45,043 bases of DNA from Candidatus Cryptobacteroides intestinipullorum (GTDB taxonomy: Bacteria; Bacteroidota; Bacteroidia; Bacteroidales; UBA932), in assembly GCA_018711225.1 (NCBI GenBank), contig DVIP01000053.1, positions 1-45,043 on the forward strand, read 5' to 3'. Every line of letters begins with the position of its first letter. Within the stretch, counting starts at the first letter, position 1. This document shows, piece after piece, positions 17,935 through 26,026 of the stretch. Made by a program: the position numbers and the translations under genes. Under the pieces are notes generated by a model that worked only from the letters and a program-made list of their open reading frames with translations, was not told the origin of the DNA and made no database searches.

Positions 17935-19074
17935 TTACCTGTTTCCGTACATTTCGTCGTAATATTTCATATAATCCCCGCTCGTCACGCTGTCCAGCCA
18001 CTCCTGATTCTCAAGATACCAGCGCACTGTCCTGTCTATACCTTCCTCGAACTGCAGTGCCGGTTCCCAGCCCAGCTCTTTCTGCAGCTTCGTCGAGTCT
18101 ATCGCGTATCTCAGGTCATGACCAGCCCTGTCCTTGACATACGTTATCAGGCCATCGTCCTCACCTTCCCGTCTGCCCAGCTGCCTGTCTACCGTCCGTA
18201 TCAATGTCCGCACGATGTCTATGTTCTTCCACTCGTTGAACCCTCCTATATTATAGGTATCGCCTGGCCTGCCATTGTGGAAGATAAGGTCTATGGCTTT
18301 CGCATGGTCTTCCACATAGAGCCAGTCCCTCACGTTTTCTCCCTTCCCGTACACCGGAAGGGGCTTGCGGTGACGGATGTTGTTGATGAACAGTGGTATC
18401 AGCTTCTCCGGAAACTGGTATGGCCCGTAGTTGTTCGAGCAGTTCGTCACTATTGCAGGAAGCCCGTAGGTGTCATGGAACGACCTCACGAAATGGTCGC
18501 TTGATGCCTTCGATGCCGAATACGGACTGTGCGGACTGTACCTGGTACTCTCCCTGAAGAAATCTTCCCCATAGGCAAGATGATGTGTCCCTGATGAGGC
18601 TTTCGTCCTGAACGGCGGTTCCACTCCTTCCGGCCTGGTCATCGCAAGGGCTCCGTAAACCTCGTCTGTCGAGATGTGGTAGAACATTTTCCCTTCAAAT
18701 CCTTCCGGTCGGCTTCCCCATACTTCCTTCGCCGACTGGAGCAGGCTCAGCGTCCCCATCACATTCGTCCTCGCGAACGTGAACGGGTCCAGGATGCTCC
18801 GGTCTACATGGCTTTCCGCAGCCAGATGGATGATTCCGTCCACACAGTTGCCTTCCATGATTCCCTTTATCCTTTCGTAGTCGCAGATATCGGCCCTGAC
18901 GAACATGTAGTTCGGGCTGTTTCCGATATCTTTCAGATTCGCCAGATTCCCCGCATACGTCAGCTTGTCTACGTTGAGAATCCGGTATTCCGGGTATTTT
19001 TTCACGAACAGACGGACGACATGGCTCCCGATAAATCCCGAGCCGCCGGTTATCATTATTGTCCTTTTACTCAT
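17935..19074 (-). CDS. rfbB: dTDP-glucose 4,6-dehydratase
   Basis: RfbB forms dTDP-4-keto-6-deoxyglucose from dTDP-glucose, the second step of dTDP-L-rhamnose synthesis. It is a short-chain dehydrogenase/reductase with the NAD loop TGGSGFIGSHVVR (near residue 9), HLAAESHVDRSI, HISTDEVYG and the catalytic YSASKASSDH. NCSNNYGPYQFPEKLIP and GENVRDWLYVEDH are family signatures. At 379 residues it is slightly longer than usual, with an insertion after DEVYGALAM. It is the last gene of rfbC-rfbD-rfbB, separated from rfbD by 195 bases that include the tandem repeat at 19168. Confidence 0.95.
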   Translation of the reverse strand: MSKRTIMITGGSGFIGSHVVRLFVKKYPEYRILNVDKLTYAGNLANLKDIGNSPNYMFVRADICDYERIKGIMEGNCVDGIIHLAAESHVDRSILDPFTFARTNVMGTLSLLQSAKEVWGSRPEGFEGKMFYHISTDEVYGALAMTRPEGVEPPFRTKASSGTHHLAYGEDFFRESTRYSPHSPYSASKASSDHFVRSFHDTYGLPAIVTNCSNNYGPYQFPEKLIPLFINNIRHRKPLPVYGKGENVRDWLYVEDHAKAIDLIFHNGRPGDTYNIGGFNEWKNIDIVRTLIRTVDRQLGRREGEDDGLITYVKDRAGHDLRYAIDSTKLQKELGWEPALQFEEGIDRTVRWYLENQEWLDSVTSGDYMKYYDEMYGNR

Positions 19075-19167
19075 TCCTGTCGATTTTTTCCGGCATTTGA
19101 CTCGAATTTACCCGCTGTGGTCATTGTCTGTCAGCGGGATACGTGGAAACAATCATTGGCCGGAGGC

Positions 19168-19224
19168 TTTATTATTATCCTTTATATTATTGTCCTTTAT
19201 ATTATTGTCCTTTATATTATTGTC
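19168..19224. repeat. 15-bp AT-rich tandem repeat between rfbD and rfbB
   Basis: TTTATATTATTGTCC occurs at 19181-19195 and 19196-19210, and with one change at 19211-19225. It is preceded by a shorter relative at 19168-19180. Degenerate ATATTGTCC words continue rightward to about 19290, into the last codons of rfbD. Confidence 0.85.
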
Positions 19225-19269
19225 AGGATATTGTCTTGGACACAGATATTATCCTGATTATTGTTCTGA

Positions 19270-20205
19270 CTATTCATGAATATTGTCCTGAATATTTCCG
19301 GATTCAATCATGTGACATAGGCATTTTTTCAGAGAGTCACGCCAATACGGGATTTCAAGTCCGAATCGCTCCTTTATCTTCGTCTTGTCCAGAACCGAAT
19401 AGGACGGACGTCTGACCTTGCTCGGAAATTCTTCGCTGTGGCACGGGATTATTCTGCATCCGGTGTGTCCGGAGTATTCCGCTACCGCCTTCGCGAAATC
19501 ATACCAGCTGCATACGCCTTCGTTGCTGTAATGATAGATCCCGCTTCCGCAATACGGCCCTGTACCTGACCTTTTTCCCCAGTCTTCCATCACCGAGCTT
19601 ATGGCTCCGGCCAAATCTCCGGCATAAGTCGGTGTCCCGGTCTGGTCGAAAACGACTTTCAGTTCCGGTTTCTCCGCCGTCAGCCTCAGCATCGTCTTGG
19701 CAAAGTTCTTCCCGTATTCGCTGTAAAGCCATGAAGTACGGATAATTACATAATCACACCCGGACGTGATGACCGCTTTCTCCCCTGCCAGTTTCGTCTC
19801 GCCGTAGACCCCGGTCGGAGTCCCTGGCTGGTCTTCCCTGCACGGCGTGTTGTACGGTTCCTTCCCGAAAACATAGTCTGTCGAAATGTGTATCAGAAGG
19901 CTGCCATGCCTCGCTGCGGATTCCGCCAGGTTTTTTACTGCCTCCGCGTTCAGCCGCATTGCCAGTTCCCGGTCTCCTTCCGCCTTTTCCACATCCGTAT
20001 AGCCGGCACAGTTCACTATTGCACCGATGTTGCCGGACTTCATTATCCTGTCTGTCGCATCAGGATCAGTTATGTCAAGATATTCAGTCGCATAACCGTC
20101 TGCCGTGTTCACATCCGTAAAAATATAACGGTCTGCGCTCCCTGCCGATACTCTGCGCATCTCCATGCCGAGCTGACCGTTCGATCCTGTCACAAGTATG
20201 TCCAT
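19270..20205 (-). CDS. rfbD: dTDP-4-dehydrorhamnose reductase
   Basis: RfbD reduces dTDP-4-keto-L-rhamnose to dTDP-L-rhamnose, the last step of the pathway. The 311-residue SDR protein has VTGSNGQLGMEM (nucleotide loop), VNCAGYTDVEKAE, HISTDYVFG, and the catalytic YGETKLAGEKAV with Tyr and Lys. IIRTSWLYSEYGKNFAKTML is a strong family signature. The C-terminal residues NIQDNIHE are encoded by DNA related to the AT-rich repeat next door, suggesting the repeat has spread into the 3' end of the gene. Confidence 0.95.
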   Translation of the reverse strand: MDILVTGSNGQLGMEMRRVSAGSADRYIFTDVNTADGYATEYLDITDPDATDRIMKSGNIGAIVNCAGYTDVEKAEGDRELAMRLNAEAVKNLAESAARHGSLLIHISTDYVFGKEPYNTPCREDQPGTPTGVYGETKLAGEKAVITSGCDYVIIRTSWLYSEYGKNFAKTMLRLTAEKPELKVVFDQTGTPTYAGDLAGAISSVMEDWGKRSGTGPYCGSGIYHYSNEGVCSWYDFAKAVAEYSGHTGCRIIPCHSEEFPSKVRRPSYSVLDKTKIKERFGLEIPYWRDSLKKCLCHMIESGNIQDNIHE

Positions 20206-20259
20206 TCCTGTATTCCTTTATCAATCGTCACGAATGAAGTGTTTCCGGGCGGTCCGTCG

Positions 20260-20841
20260 TCAGTAAAGCTCTTCCCCATAGTCAAACAGCCATTCTGCGT
20301 CCTTCAGCTTCGGATGATGTCTGTCCTTCTCGGAAAGGATGACTTTATCAGGCGGAATCTTCCAGTCAATCCCCAATACCGGATCATCCCAGGCTATGCC
20401 TCCTTCGCTTGCCGGACAATAATAATTGTCGCACTTGTACTGGAATACCGCTTCGCCGCTCAACACGCTGAAGCCGTGGGCAAATCCTCTCGGAATGAAA
20501 AGCTGGAGATGGTTTTCACCGCTCAGTTCCACTGCGACATGTTTTCCGAAGGTCGGCGATCCTCTACGGATATCCAATGCAATATCCAGGACACGGCCCG
20601 AGATCACGCGAAGCAGTTTGGACTGGCTGTATGGCGGCTTCTGGTAATGAAGTCCTCTCACTACCCCGTACGCCGACAGGCTCTCGTTGTCCTGGACAAA
20701 CACGGTGTCCTTTACCTTTGCAGAGAAATCCCGCTGTGAGAACGACTCGAAAAAATATCCCCTGTCATCCCCGAAAAGGCTTGGTTCTATGACGTATACG
20801 CCAGGCAGAGATGTTTCTGTTACTTTCATCGAATATGACAT
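20260..20841 (-). CDS. rfbC: dTDP-4-dehydrorhamnose 3,5-epimerase
   Basis: RfbC epimerises dTDP-4-keto-6-deoxyglucose at C3 and C5, in a cupin fold. In 193 residues it shows FGDDRGYFFESFSQRDF, VVRGLHYQKPPYSQSKLLRV with the catalytic His, and FIPRGFAHGFSVLS. The ATG at 20827-20829 (MKVTETSLPG) is an alternative start four residues downstream. It is first in the rfbC-rfbD-rfbB unit and has a plausible promoter at 20879-20910. The partner rfbA, glucose-1-phosphate thymidylyltransferase, is not adjacent. Confidence 0.95.
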   Translation of the reverse strand: MSYSMKVTETSLPGVYVIEPSLFGDDRGYFFESFSQRDFSAKVKDTVFVQDNESLSAYGVVRGLHYQKPPYSQSKLLRVISGRVLDIALDIRRGSPTFGKHVAVELSGENHLQLFIPRGFAHGFSVLSGEAVFQYKCDNYYCPASEGGIAWDDPVLGIDWKIPPDKVILSEKDRHHPKLKDAEWLFDYGEELY

Positions 20842-20878
20842 TTTCCCGGCTGTGCCTCAATGCCGCAGGCCGTTTCCG

Positions 20879-20910
20879 CAAAGATAATCCAAAATACCCA
20901 CATACCCAAC
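20879..20910 (-). promoter_or_regulatory. Promoter for rfbC-rfbD-rfbB
   Basis: Minus-strand TATCTTTG (20879-20886) has GTTG (20907-20910) exactly 20 bases upstream, close to the TTTG/TAnnTTTG consensus. The inferred start near 20872 leaves a leader of about 30 bases. Confidence 0.6.
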
Positions 20911-20938
20911 CGCAAAAGTCATCAGGCGCGAATAAATA

Positions 20939-21036
20939 ATGTTCGACTAACCGCAAAAACCGCCGAAAATGCTGTTAGTCGCGCAAAAAGATGTTCGACT
21001 AACCGCAATAATCCCCGAAAATGCAGTTAGTCGCGT
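20939..21036. repeat. Two tandem 52-bp repeats, each a hairpin
   Basis: Copies begin at 20939 and 20991 with ATGTTCGACTAACCGCAA. In each, CGACTAAC (20944-20951 and 20996-21003) pairs with GTTAGTCG (20974-20981 and 21026-21033) across a 22-base loop. The arms are perfectly conserved while loop bases differ, suggesting selection on the stem. It lies between the divergent rfbC and pdxA transcription units. Confidence 0.8.
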
Positions 21037-21074
21037 ATGCTCCGCCCCACACCACCGTCTCGGAAGAACAAAAA

Positions 21075-21106
21075 TTTGTTCTGCTCTCGGCTTCTGCGTA
21101 TATTTG
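21075..21106 (+). promoter_or_regulatory. Upstream copy of duplicated promoter before pdxA
   Basis: TTTG (21075-21078), 20 bases, then TATATTTG (21099-21106) match the Bacteroidota consensus. The -33 box is the right arm of an inverted repeat, GAACAAA (21066-21072) with TTTGTTC (21075-21081). The 25 bases at 21083-21107 recur exactly at 21167-21191. Confidence 0.65.
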
Positions 21107-21158
21107 CCTGACGGCATTTATACTGTAGCGCCTCGGCAATACAAATCAAACAAACTCG

Positions 21159-21190
21159 TTTGTATTGCTCTCGGCTTCTGCGTATATTTG
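21159..21190 (+). promoter_or_regulatory. Proximal promoter of pdxA-rnhA-recG
   Basis: TTTG (21159-21162), 20 bases, then TATATTTG (21183-21190) match the consensus. As in the upstream copy, the -33 box lies in the right arm of an inverted repeat: CAATACAAA (21137-21145) with TTTGTATTG (21159-21167). Transcription would start near 21197. Confidence 0.7.
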
Positions 21191-21212
21191 CATAAATAAA
21201 ATGACGGTAAAA

Positions 21213-22295
21213 ATGGCTAGAAAACTTATATTGGGCATAACGCAAGGCGACAGCAACGGTATTGGCTACGAGGTGATAATCAAGGCGCTTTCAGACGAAA
21301 GGATTCTGGAACTCTGCACCCCCGTAATATACGGTTCCTCGAAAATATTCGGTTTCTACAAGAAACAGCTTCACAACATAGGACAGATCAACACGAATCT
21401 CATTTCAAATGCCAGAGAAGCGCATCCGAAAAGAGTGAATATCCTCAACTGTCTTTCCGAAAACATTTCGGCAGAACCGGGACTGTCGACGCCTGATGCG
21501 GCAAAAGCTGCCATAATCTCGCTTCAGAAAGGTGTCGAAGACCTGAAAAACGGGGAAATAGATGCGCTGGTGACCGCCCCTATTAACAAAAGGGCAATGG
21601 ACAATGAAGGCTTCGGATTTACCGGACATACCGAGTATCTGAAAAAATGTTTCGACGCCGATGATGTCACGATGATCATGGTGTCGGAAAGGCTGAAAGT
21701 AGGTATTGTTACAAGCCACATTCCGCTCAAGGATGTTCCAGGATCACTGTCCCAGGAAAAAATATTAAAGAAACTGAGGGCGCTGAAAAATTCCATGGAA
21801 AGGGATTTCGGTATAAGTTCACCTAAAATAGCAGTCCTGGGCCTGAACCCGCATTGCGGTGACGGAGGACTTCTCGGAGACGAAGAACAGTCCATCATAC
21901 TCCCGGCAATAAATGCGGCAAGCGATGAAGGCATCCTGGCATTCGGACCTTATTCTGCCGACGGTTTCTTCGGGCTGGGGAACTACAGCAGGTTCGATGC
22001 AGTCCTGGCCATGTATCACGACCAGGGACTTGCCCCGTTCAAGGCACTGGCCTTCGAGACCGGTGTAAATTTCACTGCAGGACTGCCGGCTGTCAGGACC
22101 TCTCCAGACCACGGTACGGCATACGAGAAGGCAGGCAAGGATGTAGCTGACCCTCATTCCATGATATCGGCAATATATACGGCAATAGATGTTTACAATA
22201 ACCGCCGCGCCTTCGACGAACTGCAGGAAAACAAGATGAATATCAGCATGCCTGACAATTCCATAAAGCCGAAAGGCGGTAAAATCATCGAATAA
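21213..22295 (+). CDS. pdxA: 4-hydroxythreonine-4-phosphate dehydrogenase
   Basis: PdxA oxidises 4-phosphohydroxy-L-threonine in pyridoxal-5'-phosphate synthesis (the DXP-dependent route). The 360-residue protein begins MARKLILGITQGDSNGIGYE and has ALVTAPINKRAM, GFTGHTEYLKK (metal-binding His), LGLNPHCGDGG, and AMYHDQGLAPFKALAF with a further metal His, ending with TSPDHGTAYEKAG. ATG 21201 lies only about 4 bases after the predicted transcript start, so ATG 21213 is preferred. Its stop overlaps the rnhA start (TAATG), implying translational coupling. Confidence 0.93.
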   Translation: MARKLILGITQGDSNGIGYEVIIKALSDERILELCTPVIYGSSKIFGFYKKQLHNIGQINTNLISNAREAHPKRVNILNCLSENISAEPGLSTPDAAKAAIISLQKGVEDLKNGEIDALVTAPINKRAMDNEGFGFTGHTEYLKKCFDADDVTMIMVSERLKVGIVTSHIPLKDVPGSLSQEKILKKLRALKNSMERDFGISSPKIAVLGLNPHCGDGGLLGDEEQSIILPAINAASDEGILAFGPYSADGFFGLGNYSRFDAVLAMYHDQGLAPFKALAFETGVNFTAGLPAVRTSPDHGTAYEKAGKDVADPHSMISAIYTAIDVYNNRRAFDELQENKMNISMPDNSIKPKGGKIIE

Positions 22296-22795
22296 TGGAC
22301 TCGTCCAGACCGCCTATCTACCTCTTCACTGACGGAGCATCCAGCGGCAATCCGGGTCCCGGAGGGTATGGTGTCGTACTGAAGTGCGGAGGATATTCCA
22401 GGGAAATGTCCGGAGGATACGCATTGACTACGAACAACAGGATGGAACTGATGGCCGTCATTGTCGGACTGGAAACCGTGAAATGGCAGAATGCGGACAT
22501 TACGGTAGTCAGCGACTCATCATACGTGGTGAATGCAGTAAACAAGGGTTGGGTATTCAACTGGGAGAAAAAAGGCTTTTCAAAAGCCAGGAATCCGGAC
22601 CTGTGGATACGCTTCCTTAAAATATACAGGCAGCACCGGGTCAGATTCCAGTGGATAAAGGGGCATGCGGGACATCCGGAAAACGAAAGATGCGATGCCC
22701 TGGCTGTCGCTGCAGGAGCAGGCGCTGTCGCTGCAGGGAAAAAACTGCCCGAAGATACCGGCTATACCTGTACGCTTGAAAACGGGAACTCATAA
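22295..22795 (+). CDS. rnhA: Ribonuclease HI
   Basis: It cleaves the RNA strand of RNA-DNA hybrids. The 166-residue protein has the four carboxylates in context: D13 in LFTDGASSGNPG, E51 in NNRMELMAV, D74 in VVSDSSYVV and D134 in NERCDALA, plus H124 in IKGHAGHPE. The C-terminus contains an in-frame 21-bp duplication producing AVAAGAG and AVAAGKK, which extends the protein past the usual 150-155 residues. It starts within the pdxA stop codon and precedes recG by 41 bases, so the three form one operon. Confidence 0.95.
   Translation: MDSSRPPIYLFTDGASSGNPGPGGYGVVLKCGGYSREMSGGYALTTNNRMELMAVIVGLETVKWQNADITVVSDSSYVVNAVNKGWVFNWEKKGFSKARNPDLWIRFLKIYRQHRVRFQWIKGHAGHPENERCDALAVAAGAGAVAAGKKLPEDTGYTCTLENGNS
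22703..22737. repeat. 14-bp direct repeat, period 21, in the rnhA 3' end
   Basis: GCTGTCGCTGCAGG occurs at 22703-22716 and 22724-22737. It preserves the reading frame and duplicates a seven-residue Ala/Gly segment beyond the last catalytic aspartate. Confidence 0.8.
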
Positions 22796-22836
22796 GACAG
22801 TCTGCCTCACGGCAGGAAATTCCAATATCCCCTGAA

Positions 22837-24993
22837 ATGGAGAAAAACGCACTTCAGACCGATATACAGTTTCTGCCCGGCGTCGGGCCGAAAAGGGCTG
22901 CCCTGCTCAAGAAGGAACTGAATGTGGAAACAGTCGGGGATTTCATCAGGATTTACCCTTTCAGGTACATAGACAGGAGCAGCATAGTCCCTATAAGTTC
23001 CGCCACCCCGGACATGGCATATATACAGATCCGGGCCAGAGTCGTGGAAATAAACCTGTTCGGAAGCAAGGGAGGCATTTCTCCCGAAGACGTGAAGTTC
23101 AACCTGGTAAAAAGGATGAGCGTAAAAGTGTCGGACGGGACCGGATTTATGGAACTGGTATTCTTCAAGGGGATAAAATGGATGCACTCCAAACTTGTCA
23201 AGGGTGAAGAATACATTTTTTTCGGCAAGCCTTCTGTCTTCAACGGACATCTGAACATGGTGCATCCGGAAGTGGACAATATACGGAAAGACGCGGATGC
23301 GGACTCCGGCATGATGAACAACACCATGACCGGAGTCTATCCAAGTACGGAAAAACTCAGGAACGGAGGAATCACGGGCAAACTGATGAACAGGCTGATG
23401 GAGAACGCACTGAAAACAGCGCTCCCGGCCATCGAAGAAAGCCTGCCTCAGAAACTGCTGCTGCAGAAAGGCCTGGTTCCAATACATTTCGCGCTCAGGA
23501 ACATCCACTTCCCCAAAGACATGACAGCCCTGGAAAAAGCCAGATACAGACTCAAGTTCGAAGAACTTTTCTACCTTCAGCTGTCTCTCCTGAAACAGAA
23601 ATATGTCAGAAGCCGCAATGAAAACGGCATAAGGATGCCGAAAGTAGGTGAAGCCTTCAACATCTGCTACTCATCCATGCCGTTCAACCTTACCGGAGCA
23701 CAGAAACGTGTCATCACGGAAATCAGGGACGACATGAAAAGCGGGCACCAGATGAACAGGCTGCTTCAGGGAGATGTGGGAAGCGGAAAGACCATGGTAG
23801 CCGTATTGTCAGCCCTGATAGCCGTCGGGAACGGATACCAGACCTGCATCATGGCCCCGACAGAGGTTCTCGCGCAACAGCACTTCAAGAACATATCCAA
23901 ATATCTGCAAGGCACAGGAGTAAGGACGGCACTTCTGACAGGAAGCTCCAGGACAGCGGAAAGGAGAGAAATCCACCAGGGACTGGAAGACGGCAGCATC
24001 GGAATAATTGTGGGGACCCACGCCCTGCTTGAAGACAATGTGGTGTTCAGGAATCTCGGTCTGGCCATAATCGACGAACAGCACCGTTTCGGAGTGGAAC
24101 AGAGAGCCAGACTGTGGGGAAAATCCTCCTGCGGACTGGCTCCGCACATACTTGTAATGACGGCCACTCCCATTCCCCGCACTCTCGCCATGACATTGTA
24201 CGGAGACCTGGATGCATCGGTCATAGACGAACTGCCTCCAGGAAGGAAACCGGTCCAGACCATTGCCGCCACCGAAAGCAGGCGTACAGCCATGTTCAAT
24301 TTTCTGAAAGAGCAGATAAAGCTCGGCAGACAGGTATTCATCGTCTATCCCCTGATATTCGAAAGCGAGAAACTGGACTACAAGAATCTGGAGAAAGGTT
24401 ACGAACAGGTGGTGACCGCGTTCCCATTTCCCCCGTACAAGACAGCCATAGTCCACGGACAGCAGAGCAATGAAGAAAAGAAGTTCAATATGGACGCCTT
24501 CGCCGCAGGCCGTGCCGACATCCTTGTCGCCACTTCCGTAATAGAAGTCGGAGTGGACGTCCCCAACGCATCCGTCATGGTGATAGAAAGCGCGGAAAGA
24601 TTCGGACTGAGCCAGCTGCACCAGTTGCGCGGACGCGTAGGACGCGGCTCCGAAAAATCATACTGCATACTGATGACAGGCAGCAGACTCAGCAAGGAAT
24701 CCAGACACAGGATAGAACTCATGTGCGCCACTGAAAACGGATTCGAGCTGGCCGAAGAAGACATGAAGATGCGCGGTCCCGGAAACCTTGAAGGCACACA
24801 GCAGAGCGGACTTCCCATTGCGCTCAACATAGCCTCACTTGCCAGGGACGGAATAATACTGAATGACGCCAGACAATGCGCGCAGGCCGTGCTGGATGAT
24901 GACCCGGTCCTCGGCAAGCCGGAGAACAGGCTGCTCGCCGAAGAAGTCAGCCAGGACAAGTACAAGGTTAGAGACTACAGCCAGATCAGCTGA
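22837..24993 (+). CDS. recG: ATP-dependent DNA helicase RecG
   Basis: RecG is a branch-migration helicase that reverses forks and processes Holliday junctions. The 718-residue protein has an N-terminal wedge/OB region containing FLPGVGPKRAALLKKEL and FIRIYPFRYIDRS. The helicase motifs are LLQGDVGSGKTMVAV (motif I, near residue 310), MAPTEVLAQQH (Ia), IIDEQHRFGV (DEQH box, near 412), MTATPIPRTLAMT (III), and GRVGRGSEKSYCIL (VI). The TRG-like end is EEDMKMRGPGNLEGTQQSG. Length is normal. It is the last gene of the pdxA-rnhA-recG unit, and nothing notable lies between it and the convergent gene at 25031. Confidence 0.97.
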   Translation: MEKNALQTDIQFLPGVGPKRAALLKKELNVETVGDFIRIYPFRYIDRSSIVPISSATPDMAYIQIRARVVEINLFGSKGGISPEDVKFNLVKRMSVKVSDGTGFMELVFFKGIKWMHSKLVKGEEYIFFGKPSVFNGHLNMVHPEVDNIRKDADADSGMMNNTMTGVYPSTEKLRNGGITGKLMNRLMENALKTALPAIEESLPQKLLLQKGLVPIHFALRNIHFPKDMTALEKARYRLKFEELFYLQLSLLKQKYVRSRNENGIRMPKVGEAFNICYSSMPFNLTGAQKRVITEIRDDMKSGHQMNRLLQGDVGSGKTMVAVLSALIAVGNGYQTCIMAPTEVLAQQHFKNISKYLQGTGVRTALLTGSSRTAERREIHQGLEDGSIGIIVGTHALLEDNVVFRNLGLAIIDEQHRFGVEQRARLWGKSSCGLAPHILVMTATPIPRTLAMTLYGDLDASVIDELPPGRKPVQTIAATESRRTAMFNFLKEQIKLGRQVFIVYPLIFESEKLDYKNLEKGYEQVVTAFPFPPYKTAIVHGQQSNEEKKFNMDAFAAGRADILVATSVIEVGVDVPNASVMVIESAERFGLSQLHQLRGRVGRGSEKSYCILMTGSRLSKESRHRIELMCATENGFELAEEDMKMRGPGNLEGTQQSGLPIALNIASLARDGIILNDARQCAQAVLDDDPVLGKPENRLLAEEVSQDKYKVRDYSQIS

Positions 24994-25030
24994 GACTAAC
25001 TCAAGCCGCCAAGACCAAGTCGTGGTATTT

Positions 25031-25915
25031 TCATATATGCAGGCAGTGCAGGATATCCGAAGCGTTCATAGATTCCTGACCAGCAGTTTCCGCTGCACTA
25101 TCCCCGGCAAGTCCATGCAGATACACTCCGGCACAAGCGGCATCTTCCGAGGTAAAGCCTCTGGCCATCAGGCCGGTCAGAAATCCCGTAAGCACATCCC
25201 CGCTCCCGCCTTTCGCCATGCCAGGATTCCCTGTAGGATTGTACCTCAGCCTGCCTGAAGGAAAACACACCATGGTATGGAAACCTTTGACTGTTATCAC
25301 GGAACCCGCAGCCGCAGCCAGTGCCCTGACCATATCTGTCCGCTCTTCTTCCGACCTCCAGACAGCGTCGCCATGAATACGGAAACCTTTTATGAAAGAT
25401 GCGGATATCGCCGCCCCCAACAGCCTGCGCAGTTCTCCGATATGAGGGGTCAATACAGAATCGTGAGGTATCATTTTCAGATAATGGGGATGGAAGGCAA
25501 TAATGTTCAATGCATCCGCGTCAATCACCATCCGGCCGCCCCTCTCCAGAAGGCTTCCCAATGCCGCTGCAGTCTCTTCCGACTGTCCCAGTCCGGGTCC
25601 GGCGCCGACTGCCGAATACCGGGATGCCGGCTCCGGCAGGACGGAAAAGCATGAATCGCTGCTGTCAAGGCTGACAATGGCTGAAGGATGGGCAATATGT
25701 ACCGCCATTCTCTCCCCCGCAGGCACATGTACCGTAACCAGACCGCATCCGGAGCGCAGGGCCGCGCCTGTCGCCAGCAATGCAGCGCCCATCATTCCGC
25801 GGCTGCCCGCTATCAGAAGGGCATGACCGAAATCACCCTTGTGCGCATTTTCATCTCTTCCGGGAAAGAGCGCCCTGACATCCCCGGCTGTTATCCATTC
25901 CTTTTCCACTGCCAT
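25031..25915 (-). CDS. ADP/ATP-dependent NAD(P)HX dehydratase (NnrD-type)
   Basis: This metabolite-repair enzyme dehydrates damaged NADHX or NADPHX back to NADH or NADPH in the cytoplasm. The 294-residue protein holds only the ribokinase-like dehydratase domain: HKGDFGHALLIAGSRGMMGA, VIDADALNI, LTPHIGELRRLLG, and NPTGNPGMAKGGSGDVLTGF, the nucleotide-binding signature. In many bacteria this domain is fused behind an NAD(P)HX epimerase domain, but that half is absent here, so the epimerase must be elsewhere or missing. It is convergent with recG and divergent from the gene at 26027. Confidence 0.9.
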   Translation of the reverse strand: MAVEKEWITAGDVRALFPGRDENAHKGDFGHALLIAGSRGMMGAALLATGAALRSGCGLVTVHVPAGERMAVHIAHPSAIVSLDSSDSCFSVLPEPASRYSAVGAGPGLGQSEETAAALGSLLERGGRMVIDADALNIIAFHPHYLKMIPHDSVLTPHIGELRRLLGAAISASFIKGFRIHGDAVWRSEEERTDMVRALAAAAGSVITVKGFHTMVCFPSGRLRYNPTGNPGMAKGGSGDVLTGFLTGLMARGFTSEDAACAGVYLHGLAGDSAAETAGQESMNASDILHCLHI

Positions 25916-25987
25916 ACGACCATTACTTAACCTGCCATAAAATTAGTGATTTTTCCTTTTTGTAAAAGGACTTCAGAAAATAACTGC

Positions 25988-25995
25988 TAACTTTG
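25988..25995 (+). promoter_or_regulatory. -7 box for the TIGR02757-TldDE operon
   Basis: TAACTTTG matches TAnnTTTG and lies 31 bases before ATG 26027. The nearest TTTG (25959-25962) is 25 bases upstream, longer than usual. Confidence 0.45.
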
Positions 25996-26026
25996 TAGAA
26001 TTTCAGGGGCGGACTGACATTATTTT

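Noticed and set aside
17672..17962. 96-codon plus-strand open frame in the rfbB-aguA gap
   Set aside because: It overlaps the rfbB end on the other strand and spans the terminator-like hairpin. Its composition does not look like protein.
19143..19257. Plus-strand frame rich in repeated YYCPLYYCPLYYC
   Set aside because: It is simply a translation of the 15-bp AT-rich repeat and not a credible protein.
20939..21191. CRISPR array
   Set aside because: Only two copies of each repeat exist. The 52-bp and 84-bp periods have no repeat-spacer alternation and there are no cas genes.
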